From NCBI RefSeq assembly GCF_034058155.1, contig NZ_CP139148.1:3968001-4032000 (forward strand): a DNA stretch of 64,000 bases, read 5' to 3'. The DNA is from Flavobacterium sp. KACC 22761. Its GTDB lineage: Bacteria > Bacteroidota > Bacteroidia > Flavobacteriales > Flavobacteriaceae. Shown one piece after another: positions 43,985 to 52,964 of this stretch (its first letter is position 1; every line of letters starts with the position of its first letter). The notes beneath the pieces were generated by a model. The model had not been told where the DNA came from and searched no databases. It saw only the letters and a program-made list of their open reading frames with translations. Made by a program: the position numbers and the translations under genes.

Positions 43985-45523
43985 TTAATCCGGTTCGTTC
44001 ATGATTTTTTCACGGTATTTTTTACCGATTAATAAAGTCATGTTCTTTTTGTAATCATCAACCAGCCATTCGCGGTAGTTTTTACTGCATTGACTTAAAC
44101 ATTTTGCATAACGCTTGATACGGCATTCAATATCGTCATCGAGCTCTTTTGCTAGTAATTTTGCTTCCTGCAACGTTTCAGTATTATCAACGCACATTGA
44201 AGCGTGCTGTTCTAACGATTTGTCTAAAACAATTTTTGAACGCAAATTTTGCTTAATTGCCAGTTTATGTTCTTCATCAACGTCAAAAGTAACATCAGCC
44301 GTTTTGCTGAATTTTGCTCTCAATTCAGGTGGCATGCTGTATTTGAAAAACATTTCGATTTCAGTATCATCTCGAAGATTCTCAAGATAAAACTCAGGAG
44401 ATTTAAAAATATGCTGCCAGTTTACAGGCTCGCTCCACAATCCAAAACGAGCGGCGTTGTTACCTAAATCAATTACTGTAAATTCATCTTTTCCAGGCAA
44501 TTTACGAGATCCTCGTCCAATCATCTGGAAATATAAAGTAAGCGATTTTGTCGCTCTGTTCAAAATAATAGTTTCAACCGTTGGCTCATCAAATCCAGTA
44601 GTCAAAATTCCAACCGAAGTTAAAATTGCGTCTGGAGTTTTCTTGAACCATGCTAAAATATCTTTACGCTCTTCAGAACTGCTTGTGTTATCAAGGTGTC
44701 TAATGTCATAACCAGCTTCTCTAAAAGTATCATATACATATAATGATGTATGGATACCGTTATTGAAAATCAAAGTCTTTTTGCCCAAAGAACGTTCTGT
44801 ATACGCATGAAGCAATTTTTCCTGCATCATGCTATTGGTGTACAAATCATCAGAAGATTTCACGGTATAATCACCATTGATACCTACTTTCAATGAAGTC
44901 AAACCAACGTCATAGCTGTAAGTTGTTGCTCTTGCCAAAAATCCTTTGTCAATCAATGAACCAATTGTATCTCCAACGATAAGTTCGTCATAGCTTTGGT
45001 GCATTGGCAACTTTATATTTGAACTCAAAGGCGTTGCCGTTACTCCGAGAATAAAAGCATTTTTAAATGAGTTTAATAATTTTCTGAATGAATTGTAATG
45101 TGCCTCATCGATAATAACCAAACCGATATTGTCCAGATGCAATTTTTCATCGTTGATACGGTTTTTCAAAGTCTCAACCATTGCCACAAAACAAGAATAA
45201 TCATTTTGATCAGGAAGTTCTTTTACCTTACTGTTGATTATTTTATTGCTCACGCCAAAACCTTTCAACATTTTTGACGTTTGTTTGCAAAGTTCGATAC
45301 GGTGTGTTAAAACAACCACTTTTTTATCATTATTCGATAAATAACGACGTACAATTTCGGAGAATATTACTGTTTTTCCCCCACCAGTAGGCAATTGATA
45401 CAATAAATGGTGTTTTGGAGGAGCATTGTCTAGGCGGTCAAAAATGGCATCAATATCGCCTTTTTGGTACGCATAAAGTTCTTTTTTCTCTTCTCTTTCT
45501 ATTTCTAAAGTGTTTTGAGACAT
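43985..45523 (-). CDS. SF2 DEAD/DEAH-box helicase (UvrB/ResIII-type)
   Basis: 512 residues. Walker A is QLPTGGGKTVIFS near residue 45, Ia HRIELCKQT, II DEAH (VIIDEAHYNSF), III GVTATP, V TTGFDEPTVE, VI QMIGRGSRK. This order (TGGGKT, DEAH, QxxGRxxR) is the restriction-type/DNA-repair SF2 group, not the DEAD-box RNA group. The C-terminal ~130 residues are charged and helical, with a run of conserved cysteines and basic residues (CRIKRYAKCLSQCSKNYREW). Probably a DNA or RNA translocase of unknown role. It lies alone; no methylase or nuclease gene is near. Confidence 0.88.
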   Translation of the reverse strand: MSQNTLEIEREEKKELYAYQKGDIDAIFDRLDNAPPKHHLLYQLPTGGGKTVIFSEIVRRYLSNNDKKVVVLTHRIELCKQTSKMLKGFGVSNKIINSKVKELPDQNDYSCFVAMVETLKNRINDEKLHLDNIGLVIIDEAHYNSFRKLLNSFKNAFILGVTATPLSSNIKLPMHQSYDELIVGDTIGSLIDKGFLARATTYSYDVGLTSLKVGINGDYTVKSSDDLYTNSMMQEKLLHAYTERSLGKKTLIFNNGIHTSLYVYDTFREAGYDIRHLDNTSSSEERKDILAWFKKTPDAILTSVGILTTGFDEPTVETIILNRATKSLTLYFQMIGRGSRKLPGKDEFTVIDLGNNAARFGLWSEPVNWQHIFKSPEFYLENLRDDTEIEMFFKYSMPPELRAKFSKTADVTFDVDEEHKLAIKQNLRSKIVLDKSLEQHASMCVDNTETLQEAKLLAKELDDDIECRIKRYAKCLSQCSKNYREWLVDDYKKNMTLLIGKKYREKIMNEPD

Positions 45524-45543
45524 TGTTTATTTTTGGATTTTTG

Positions 45544-45551
45544 CAAAAATA
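45544..45551 (-). promoter_or_regulatory. Candidate -7 box TATTTTTG of the SF2 helicase gene
   Basis: A TAnnTTTG match on the minus strand, about 20 bp before the ATG at 45523. The -33 element is not clear. Confidence 0.3.
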
Positions 45552-45632
45552 CATCGAAAAAACAGTTATTCATCGTAATTTAACCTAAAATAAATGTTTT
45601 TTTTAAATAAAGATTTTTTATGAGAAGTGCAT

Positions 45633-46166
45633 TTAAAGGTCAATTTTGTCTAAAATCGCTTCAAAATCGTACTTGTTTTTCCATTTTTGTTGAACAGTTT
45701 CATCATAAATTGCATGAATTCGTGCTTTATAGTCAAACAAAATTCCGTTAGAAATCAAAAAATTGATTGCTTGTTCAAATGAATTAAACATGCTTTTGTA
45801 AAACAATTCTTGCTTGATGAGATTTTGAGATGAATACGTTTGAGCAATTTCTATATTATACAACATCAAATCGGCAATAATAAAAGAATCAACGCCAAGA
45901 GAAATAAAATGTTTGATGATTTTTTGAGCTACGGAACGGCGCATTTTTGCTTTCGGACGCCATTTTGCTCCCGGTTTTTTTATTGGAAAATATTCGTGTG
46001 AAATCTTAACCTTTGATTCTTGCAAAAGTTTGTCTTCTTTCGGATTAAAAACAAAATCATAATATACTTTTACTGGACTGAATTTTTCGTACAGCTCGAT
46101 CAATTGTTCTTCAAGTTGTTCTTTGCTTAATTCGGCTAAATATTTTTTTAAATCGCGTTTGCTCAT
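45633..46166 (-). CDS. DUF6155-like conserved protein
   Basis: 177 residues from MSKRDLKKYLAEL; two more codons upstream (46172) give an alternative ATG. It starts with a charged helical region (LSKEQLEEQLIELYEKFSPVKVYYDF), then FNPKEDKLLQESKVKI, and a basic segment (KWRPKAKMRRSVAQKIIKHF). This layout matches what I recall of DUF6155, a family without known function. No signal peptide or membrane segment. It stands between the helicase and a divergent membrane gene pair. Confidence 0.7.
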   Translation of the reverse strand: MSKRDLKKYLAELSKEQLEEQLIELYEKFSPVKVYYDFVFNPKEDKLLQESKVKISHEYFPIKKPGAKWRPKAKMRRSVAQKIIKHFISLGVDSFIIADLMLYNIEIAQTYSSQNLIKQELFYKSMFNSFEQAINFLISNGILFDYKARIHAIYDETVQQKWKNKYDFEAILDKIDL

Positions 46167-46235
46167 TATCAAAGTTTAAGATTGTAAAAGTAAATTACTT
46201 TTCTGACACATAACTTAAAAACCAATCCTAATACT

Positions 46236-46243
46236 TAATTTTG
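46236..46243 (+). promoter_or_regulatory. Candidate -7 box TAATTTTG of the DUF3817/MscS operon
   Basis: A TAnnTTTG match 29 bp before the ATG at 46272, at the same distance as in the MFS gene. No clear -33 TTG. Confidence 0.35.
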
Positions 46244-46271
46244 CCGTCATAAATTCAAAAAACACATCTAT

Positions 46272-46559
46272 ATGCTCAAGATTTTTAAAGTTACCGCTAT
46301 TTTAGAAGGAATTTCTTATTTGGTGTTATTTGCCAATATGCTTATTATAAAAAACACTAATCCTGAACTTTATCATACAGTATTGCGTCCGTTAGGAATG
46401 ACACACGGTGTTTTATTCATTGGCTACATTATTCTTGCTTTTTTATTGAAAAAAACAATGAATTGGGATATGAAAACCTTCGGAATCATTTTAGTTGCTT
46501 CTCTTATTCCATTTGGAACTTTCTATATTGAGAAAAAATATTTAGAAAATAATGCATAA
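46272..46559 (+). CDS. DUF3817 small membrane protein
   Basis: 95 residues, three hydrophobic helices: AILEGISYLVLFANMLI, THGVLFIGYIILAFLL and FGIILVASLIPFGTFYI. The PLGMTHGVLF stretch and the overall length fit DUF3817, a family of inner-membrane proteins of unknown function. Its end overlaps the start of the MscS gene by 8 bp, so the two are translated from one mRNA. Confidence 0.8.
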   Translation: MLKIFKVTAILEGISYLVLFANMLIIKNTNPELYHTVLRPLGMTHGVLFIGYIILAFLLKKTMNWDMKTFGIILVASLIPFGTFYIEKKYLENNA

Positions 46560-47808
46560 GCTTTTGGATAAAATATTCAACTTTTTATATCCGATTTTTA
46601 GAGATTGGGGAATGAGCCGAAATGTGGCGTCATACACCAGTCTTATTTTTAATATTGCCATTTTGGTGGCATTGGCTTATATTATTTATTATGTGGCCAA
46701 ATTTGTTTTGGTTACGCTGACCGCTATTTTCGCACAACGTACTAAAACCAAATTTGATGATTATTTAATTCAGAACAAAACCACAAGATATACAGCCTAT
46801 TTAATTCCGTTTTTCTTTATTTACAAAGCAGTTCCAGTAATTTTGGACAAATACGAATATTGGGAATCCATATTCGGGAAAATTGTGGGAATCTATATTG
46901 TATTGCTAGGATTATGGATCGTAAGAACTGTTTTTAATTCGCTACGCGATTATTTAAAGCAAAAACCAGAATACAGCGACAAACCAATTGATAGCTTTGT
47001 TCAAGTTATTATGATTGTGCTCTGGATTTTTGGAGTTGCCATGATTATTTCGACTTTATTCGGAATCAAAAAAGGCGAATTACTGACAATTTTAGGAACG
47101 CTTTCGGCAATTATTATCTTGATTTTCAGAGATATAATTCTCGGATTTGTTTCAAGTGTTCAGGTGGCGATCAACGACATGGTTCGAATTGGCGACTGGA
47201 TTACAATGGATAAATTTGGTGCCGATGGTGATGTAATCGAAATCAATTTAACAACGGTAAAAGTTCGAAATTTTGACAATACGATTACCACGATTCCAAC
47301 TTATGCCTTAAGTTCAGATTCTTTCCAAAACTGGCGAGGTATGCAGAAATCTGCTGGACGCCGAATCAAAAGACACGTTCTGATAAAAAGCAGCACCATT
47401 CGCTTTTTGACAGATGAAGATTTGGCACAAATGAGAAAAGTGCAACTGATTTCGTCTTATATAGAAACCAGACAAGCCGAAATTGAAAAATACAATGATC
47501 TTAGAGGAGTTGATAAAACACTTGCTCTTAACGGTCGAAATATGACCAATTTAGGTTTGTTCCGAAAATATATTATGCAGTACCTTGTGACGCATCCTGG
47601 ATTGAATAAAGACATGCATATCATGTGTCGCCAACTGCAATCGACAGCGCACGGAGTTCCGTTAGAAATTTATGCTTTTTCGAGCGACAAACGCTGGGCA
47701 AATTACGAATACATCATGGCCGATATTTTTGACCATGTTATGGCTTCAGTAGAATATTTTGATCTTGAAATATTTGAACTTCCGTCTAAGATTGGAAGTT
47801 TGGAATAG
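46552..47808 (+). CDS. MscS-family mechanosensitive channel (YbdG-like)
   Basis: 418 residues with several N-terminal membrane helices (INIAILVALAYIIYYVAKF-like, YTAYLIPFFFIYKAVPVIL, VGIYIVLLGLWIVRTVF, VQVIMIVLWIFGVAMII). The pore-lining TM3 region and upper beta domain are typical (LTILGTLSAIIILIFRDIILG, IGDWITMDKFGADGDVIEINL, VRNFDNTITTIPTYAL). The C-terminal domain with RRIKRHVLIKSS and an extended insertion resembles E. coli YbdG more than MscS itself. It releases solutes during osmotic downshock or adapts to mild osmotic stress. Second gene of an overlapping pair with DUF3817. Confidence 0.9.
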   Translation: MHKLLDKIFNFLYPIFRDWGMSRNVASYTSLIFNIAILVALAYIIYYVAKFVLVTLTAIFAQRTKTKFDDYLIQNKTTRYTAYLIPFFFIYKAVPVILDKYEYWESIFGKIVGIYIVLLGLWIVRTVFNSLRDYLKQKPEYSDKPIDSFVQVIMIVLWIFGVAMIISTLFGIKKGELLTILGTLSAIIILIFRDIILGFVSSVQVAINDMVRIGDWITMDKFGADGDVIEINLTTVKVRNFDNTITTIPTYALSSDSFQNWRGMQKSAGRRIKRHVLIKSSTIRFLTDEDLAQMRKVQLISSYIETRQAEIEKYNDLRGVDKTLALNGRNMTNLGLFRKYIMQYLVTHPGLNKDMHIMCRQLQSTAHGVPLEIYAFSSDKRWANYEYIMADIFDHVMASVEYFDLEIFELPSKIGSLE

Positions 47809-47855
47809 TTTTGTTTCAGGTTTCAAGTTTCAGGTTTGAATTGTGTATCAACGAT

Positions 47856-47910
47856 GTCACCCTGAGCGAAGTCGAAGGGCGCAAAGGGCTTCGACTTCGC
47901 TCAGCCTGAC
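47856..47910. repeat. Flavobacterial intergenic palindrome, second copy
   Basis: GTCACCCTGAGCGAAGTCGA plus AG at 47856-47877 pairs with 47889-47910 with two mismatches; same family as 5531-5597. It is framed by TTTCAGGTTTCAAGTTTC and GTGAAACTTGAAACTTG repeats, so the convergent ends of the MscS and lipoprotein genes are fully occupied by repeats. Confidence 0.7.
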
Positions 47911-47950
47911 AAACTAGTTTAACGTGAAACTTGAAACTTGAAACAAAAAA

Positions 47951-48379
47951 CTATTTTTTAATCTCTTCAAAAATAAACTTTGGGTCATTATAATTTAAGG
48001 TTCCCTGAATAAAGCACGGAAGACTCATATAAGTTCCAATTACTCCGTTTCCTGAAATTAGTTTATTGTCTTTTTTTAGAAATGCTAATGGAATTCTTTT
48101 CCAGCTCCCGCCATTTGAAATATAATGAAAATCACCTCTCAAAGTGTCTCCTTTAATATCTCCTCTTACATCGCCTGAATCTTTTCCAATTTGATGATAT
48201 AGGATTTCATATCGGCCAAAAAAACGTTTTTCGTTGATATTAAGTGTCAATATAGCTGTGTCTTTTTGATGTACAGCACGATAAACAATTTCTTTATAAC
48301 TGTTTTTATCTTCTTTTGAATTGCAAGAAACAATCAAAATCGAAACCAATAAAAGAAAAATTATAACTGTTTTATTCAT
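47951..48379 (-). CDS. Hypothetical lipoprotein
   Basis: From the ATG at 48379 (MNKTVIIFLLLVSILIVSCNS) ~142 residues; the upstream ATG at 48397 adds six residues that spoil the signal. The lipobox is LIVSC. The mature protein looks all-beta (AILTLNINEKRFFGRYEILYH; RGDIKGDTLRGDFHYISNG), like small lipocalin- or META-type lipoproteins. No family named with certainty. Single gene. Confidence 0.8.
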   Translation of the reverse strand: MNKTVIIFLLLVSILIVSCNSKEDKNSYKEIVYRAVHQKDTAILTLNINEKRFFGRYEILYHQIGKDSGDVRGDIKGDTLRGDFHYISNGGSWKRIPLAFLKKDNKLISGNGVIGTYMSLPCFIQGTLNYNDPKFIFEEIKK

Positions 48380-48529
48380 TATGGTAGTATTCATCATATA
48401 AGTAATTTAAGCTCGATTAAAGAAAAACTTATAAACTTTTATTTGCTTATATGGTTCATTCTTTTTTTATTAAAAAACAAAAATAGACTATTTTGTATTT
48501 GATTTTTTCCTAAATTTAAAGAAAAACAC

Positions 48530-48931
48530 ATGGAAGCTAGAGACATTTTTTTAAGAGAATTCAGAGGCGAAACTTTAGGAACTGTAAGTGCTCAATCTTC
48601 CGCAGATGAGATTTTTCAAAATCAGACGATTAGGCCTATTTTAAAACTTCAAAATGATTTGTTTATTGCAGTTTTTATAAACTACATAAATAAAAACAAA
48701 GCCGATTTTTACTCCTATTCAGTCGAAAAGAAACTTCAGACGATTGAAAATTCCATTCAAAAAGATATTAAATTCAGAAATTCATTAAAGGGAATTGTAA
48801 TGGCTCTTTTTACGCTTGAGGAATATGAAACGTATATTCAGAATTCATCAAGTTTAAATAAACGCATGATGAATTTGTTGATTGACCGATTGAAAAGTCA
48901 GGTGCAATTATTTGAGGTGGAATCGAATTAA
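48530..48931 (+). CDS. Conserved hypothetical cytosolic protein (133 aa)
   Basis: No signal peptide or membrane segment. The pattern is mostly helical (MEARDIFLREFRGETLG, IRPILKLQNDLFIAVF, VEKKLQTIENSIQKDIKFRN, LFTLEEYETYIQNSSSLNKRMMNLL). The sequence looks like a real, soluble protein, and similar short proteins occur in flavobacteria, but I do not know a function. It has its own terminator downstream. Confidence 0.7.
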   Translation: MEARDIFLREFRGETLGTVSAQSSADEIFQNQTIRPILKLQNDLFIAVFINYINKNKADFYSYSVEKKLQTIENSIQKDIKFRNSLKGIVMALFTLEEYETYIQNSSSLNKRMMNLLIDRLKSQVQLFEVESN

Positions 48932-48951
48932 AAAGAAAATCAGATAAACAA

Positions 48952-48992
48952 AAAAGGATTGACACTATTTGCCAATCCTTTTCTTCTTTTAT
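48952..48992. terminator. Terminator after the 133-aa gene
   Basis: AAAAGGATTG pairs with CAATCCTTTT over an 11-nt loop, with further T-rich sequence after it. It also faces the convergent DUF885 gene. Confidence 0.75.
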
Positions 48993-49003
48993 ATAATGCT
49001 GAA

Positions 49004-50746
49004 TTACTCTTCTGAAAGCATTAATTTTTTTATATATTTAACCGGAGCGCTTCCAAAGCTTAAAAATTTCTCATGAAATTTTTTCAAGTTGAATTTATCG
49101 CTTTCTTGTTTTTTCAATTCTTCTCTTAAATTATAAATTTCCGTGTATCCTGTAAAATAAGAACACAATTGAACTTGTGATAAAGTTACTCGTTTCCATT
49201 TTCCTTCTGCTTCAGCTTGTTGTTGAAAAGCTTCTCTGGTCAGCAAAATCATGGCTTCTTCTTTAGACATATCTTTAGTGTGGACACTGTTGTCTAAAAT
49301 AGTGTTGCAAGTCGTTCTTAAATTCCACTTATAATACATCAACCACATTTCGTCAGAATTTTTATAACCGCTTTCCAACATCATTTTTTCGGCATAAACC
49401 GCCCAGCCTTCGACCATTGCGCCATTTCCTAAAATAGATTTTATAATGCTTGGCGATTGATTGCTGTAAACTAACTGTGTATAATGTCCCGGAATTGCTT
49501 CGTGGATATTTAAAATCTGAAGAATATAATCGTTGTATTCTCTCAAATAGCTTTCAGCATTTTCTGGAGTCCAGCCAGACATACTTCCAACATTATAATA
49601 AGTATTTGCATTTTTATCATAAGGTCCAGGAGCCGAAATCGAAGCGCCAGCAACACCCGCCATGTATGCAGGTTCTTTGCGAACAACCAAAGGTTTTGAT
49701 GGATCGATATATAATAAATCTTTCGCTTTTACATAAGCTGTAAGTTCCGGAATTTGCTTTTCAATTTCCGATTGGAATTTATCCGGCGTTGTATGATGAA
49801 GCGAAATTTTATCAATAACTTGTTTGATCAAATCTAGTTTATCAGCTGGTTTTGGAGCGTTTCCATTGTATTTTTTCCAAAGTTTATCAGCTAAAATGAA
49901 CATTTTGTCATGAAGATCATTTTTATGATCAACAGCAATTTTGTAGATTTCATCAGCTGAATAACTTGATTGGATATCAAAATTGAATTTTTTAGCATAT
50001 AAATCGGCGCCTAATCTAAAAGAACGAGGTGTTTTATTCGGCATATTTTTAAGCCATTCAGCGTAATCTTTGATAGCTTTTACAGATTTTTTTGCCTTAT
50101 CCTGAATTTCTTTTTTTTCAGTTTCACTTAATTTGCTTTTGCTTAACGCCTCATTTAATTCTGCTTCAAAAACGGTTGAACCACCAATATTTTGAGCAAT
50201 TGCTAAATCAGTATGTTCAATAGTTGGATTTTTAATGTTCTTTTTTGCCGCTTCGTAATAAGCGGGAACATTATTCATTTTAATGTTAAAAGTATGAAGA
50301 CGAACTTCTGCGGCATCATATTTTCCGTTTAAAATTTCTGCGAAAGAACCACAAACATTATATTCTGCAGGATTCCATTCAGAGGATTTTAATTCGTTTA
50401 TGCTAAAAATTGCCCCTTCAAGTTGGTTTTTAATCATCTGGAAGTCGGTTTTGTTATTGTCCGAAAGGCTTTCAATGTCATAATGTTTTAAAGAATCTAA
50501 TTGTGCGTTGGCAAAATCAAGTTCCGCTCTTTTAGCATTGGCATCTGGCACAACCAAAATGCTGTCTAATTTATGATATCCTACTCCAGAAGCCCATCCT
50601 GGATAGATTTTCCATAAATCAGTAACAAAATTGTCTTTATACTTGTCAAATTTTTGATCTAACACTTTATCGACAGCAGTTTTGCTGTTTTTATTGCAGG
50701 AAATGAGCAATGAAACAGCAAGAATTGGAATAAGCAGTTTTTTCAT
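49004..50746 (-). CDS. DUF885-family lipoprotein metallopeptidase
   Basis: 580 residues with a lipoprotein signal (MKKLLIPILAVSLLISCNK; Cys at ~17). The zinc-peptidase signature of DUF885 is HEAIPGHYTQ near residue 420, followed by the second-site EGWAVYAEKMMLESG with the Glu ligand. Other conserved parts are AEYNVCGSFAEIL and VRKEPAYMAGVAGASISAPGPYD. The family has carboxypeptidase or dipeptidase-like members in several bacteria; substrate unknown here. The anchor puts it in the periplasm or outer membrane. Single gene. Confidence 0.88.
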   Translation of the reverse strand: MKKLLIPILAVSLLISCNKNSKTAVDKVLDQKFDKYKDNFVTDLWKIYPGWASGVGYHKLDSILVVPDANAKRAELDFANAQLDSLKHYDIESLSDNNKTDFQMIKNQLEGAIFSINELKSSEWNPAEYNVCGSFAEILNGKYDAAEVRLHTFNIKMNNVPAYYEAAKKNIKNPTIEHTDLAIAQNIGGSTVFEAELNEALSKSKLSETEKKEIQDKAKKSVKAIKDYAEWLKNMPNKTPRSFRLGADLYAKKFNFDIQSSYSADEIYKIAVDHKNDLHDKMFILADKLWKKYNGNAPKPADKLDLIKQVIDKISLHHTTPDKFQSEIEKQIPELTAYVKAKDLLYIDPSKPLVVRKEPAYMAGVAGASISAPGPYDKNANTYYNVGSMSGWTPENAESYLREYNDYILQILNIHEAIPGHYTQLVYSNQSPSIIKSILGNGAMVEGWAVYAEKMMLESGYKNSDEMWLMYYKWNLRTTCNTILDNSVHTKDMSKEEAMILLTREAFQQQAEAEGKWKRVTLSQVQLCSYFTGYTEIYNLREELKKQESDKFNLKKFHEKFLSFGSAPVKYIKKLMLSEE

Positions 50747-50815
50747 AGTTTGGGTTTAAGTTGGATTTAAAGATAGAAAAAATGTTTTCTCTTCAAAACA
50801 ATAGGTCTTTCTCGA

Positions 50816-52792
50816 TTAATATTTCAATAAATCCAATAATGCTTCTTCAAAACGATCTTTTGCCAAAAATTGATCTTCCAAGGCTTTTGTAAACGGTATT
50901 GGAGAATCTAAACTAGCAACTCTTTTTACAGGGCCATCCAAAAATTCAAAACAGTTTTCCATAATCAAAGCCGAAATATCACTTGCTATACCGCCAAACA
51001 TGGTGTCTTCTTGATAAATAATAGCTTTTCCAGTCTTTTTGACAGAAGCAAAAATAGCTACGGTATCAAGAGGTTGAAGTGTTCGTAAATCAATCAAATC
51101 GGCATCAATTTGTGGATTTTTTTCTAAAGTGTCTAAAGCCCAGTGAACCGTTGCTCCGAAAGCAATAATAGTCACCGAATTTCCTTCTTTGATCAAAGAG
51201 GCTTTTCCTAAAGGAAGTGTATAATAATCCGTTGGAACATCTTGATAAATACTTCTGTACAACTGTTTGTGCTCAAAAAACAAAACCGGATTTGGATCAT
51301 TTATAGATTGATTCAATAAACCTTTTGCATCATAAGGAAACGCAGGATATACTACTTTTAAACCTGGAGTTTTGGTAAACCAAGCTTCGTTTGTTTGCGA
51401 ATGAAATGGTCCCGCTTGTGTTCCTCCACCGCAAGGCATACGAACGACAACATCAGCATTTTCACCCCAGCGATAATGTGATTTTGCCAATAAATTCACA
51501 ATAGGATTAAAACCTGTTGAAACAAAATCAGCAAATTGCATTTCGACAATTGCTTTGTAACCGTTGATTGACAATCCCATTCCAGCTGAAACAACAGCAC
51601 TTTCGCAAATTGGCGTATTTCGAACTCTTTCTTTTCCAAAAGCATCTACAAATCCTTCTGTAATTTTAAAAGCGCCACCATATTCGGCAATGTCTTGCCC
51701 CATAATAACTAAGTTTTTATTGCGCCACATCGATTGTTCCAAACTATTTCGAATAGCATCAATAAAACGCATGTTTTTCACTTCTTCACCATGAGTATAT
51801 TCTTCATATTCAAAAGGTTTATAAACATCATCTAATTCTCCGCTATAAGTTGGTACGATTTCAGGTTCTGCATTTGCAATGGCTAAATTTTCATCAATTT
51901 CTTGCTTGATTTCGTTATGAAGCTGCTCGTCGTATGCTGCTGTTAAGACTCCAGTTTCAGTCAAATATTTTCGATAATTTGTTACAGGATCCTTAACAGC
52001 CCATTCGTCCATTAATTCTTGCGGCACATATTTGGTGCCACTTGCCTCTTCATGCCCTCGCATTCTGAAGGTTTTGAATTCCAATAAAACAGGATGCGGA
52101 TTCTCCTGCATTTCATTTTTTAATTGAGAAAGTTTATTATAAACCTCCAAGATGTTATTTCCATCAATAATGTGGCTTTCCATTCCGTAGCCGATGCCTT
52201 TATCAGCTAAGTTTTCGCATAAATACTGTTCGTTTGTAGGTGTCGAAAGTCCGTAGCCGTTATTTTCTATAACAAACATTACAGGTAATTTCCAAACGGC
52301 AGCAATATTTAAGGCTTCGTGAAAATCTCCTTCGCTGGTTGCGCCTTCACCTGTAAAAACTGCGGTTACTTTTTTATTATTCTGAAGTTTATCGGCTAAT
52401 GCAATTCCGTCTGCAATTCCTAATTGTGGTCCCAGATGCGAAATCATTCCGATTATTTTATATTCCTGAGTTCCAAAGTGAAAACTGCGGTCTCTTCCTT
52501 TAGTAAAACCGTTTGCTTTCCCCTGCCATTGCGAGAATAAGCGATGAAGCGGAATATTTCTTGTGGTAAAAACGCCAAGATTTCGGTGCATTGGCAATAC
52601 ATATTCTGAATCATCCAGAACAGATGTAACTCCTACGGCAATAGCTTCTTGCCCGATTCCGGAAAACCATTTTGACACTTTGCCCTGACGAATCAGGATG
52701 AGCATTTTTTCTTCGATTAACCGAGGTTTTAAAATTTTCTTATATAAATCTAGTAATTGAGCGTCAGTCAGGTTTTCTCTGTAAAAGATCAT
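50816..52792 (-). CDS. Fused alpha/beta E1 component of a 2-oxoacid dehydrogenase (branched-chain type)
   Basis: 658 residues joining both E1 chains. Residues ~1-310 are the alpha part with the thiamine diphosphate site (GEGATSEGDFHEALNIAAVW, then ENNGYGLSTP); ~325-658 are the beta part (MRFIDAIRNSLEQSMWRNKN, MGQDIAEYGGAFKITEGF, RMPCGGGTQAGPFHSQTNEA, YQEDTMFGGIASDISALI). Fusion of alpha and beta is common in Bacteroidota. It decarboxylates branched-chain 2-oxoacids (or pyruvate-like acids) and passes the acyl group to the E2 lipoyl domain; no E2/E3 gene is near. It is divergent from the 2OG-oxygenase gene. Confidence 0.92.
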   Translation of the reverse strand: MIFYRENLTDAQLLDLYKKILKPRLIEEKMLILIRQGKVSKWFSGIGQEAIAVGVTSVLDDSEYVLPMHRNLGVFTTRNIPLHRLFSQWQGKANGFTKGRDRSFHFGTQEYKIIGMISHLGPQLGIADGIALADKLQNNKKVTAVFTGEGATSEGDFHEALNIAAVWKLPVMFVIENNGYGLSTPTNEQYLCENLADKGIGYGMESHIIDGNNILEVYNKLSQLKNEMQENPHPVLLEFKTFRMRGHEEASGTKYVPQELMDEWAVKDPVTNYRKYLTETGVLTAAYDEQLHNEIKQEIDENLAIANAEPEIVPTYSGELDDVYKPFEYEEYTHGEEVKNMRFIDAIRNSLEQSMWRNKNLVIMGQDIAEYGGAFKITEGFVDAFGKERVRNTPICESAVVSAGMGLSINGYKAIVEMQFADFVSTGFNPIVNLLAKSHYRWGENADVVVRMPCGGGTQAGPFHSQTNEAWFTKTPGLKVVYPAFPYDAKGLLNQSINDPNPVLFFEHKQLYRSIYQDVPTDYYTLPLGKASLIKEGNSVTIIAFGATVHWALDTLEKNPQIDADLIDLRTLQPLDTVAIFASVKKTGKAIIYQEDTMFGGIASDISALIMENCFEFLDGPVKRVASLDSPIPFTKALEDQFLAKDRFEEALLDLLKY

Positions 52793-52814
52793 TGGTTTAT
52801 GTTTTTTATGATTT

Positions 52815-52822
52815 CAAATATA
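52815..52822 (-). promoter_or_regulatory. Candidate -7 box TATATTTG of the E1 gene
   Basis: A TAnnTTTG match on the minus strand, 22 bp before the ATG at 52792. Confidence 0.4.
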
Positions 52823-52905
52823 GAAAAATATAACAATTTTATTTGTTTTTGTTATAAAATTTCAATTTTTATATAACTTTTAAAATTCAATTCTAAAATA
52901 TTCTC

Positions 52906-52913
52906 TACCTTTG
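52906..52913 (+). promoter_or_regulatory. Candidate -7 box TACCTTTG of the 2OG-oxygenase gene
   Basis: Same sequence as the MFS gene box, 51 bp before the ATG at 52965. With 52815-52822 it makes a divergent promoter region. Confidence 0.4.
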
Positions 52914-52964
52914 TTTCTGAAAGGTTTTTCGACACCTTTCATCTTTAAATAAAAAATGTAAAGT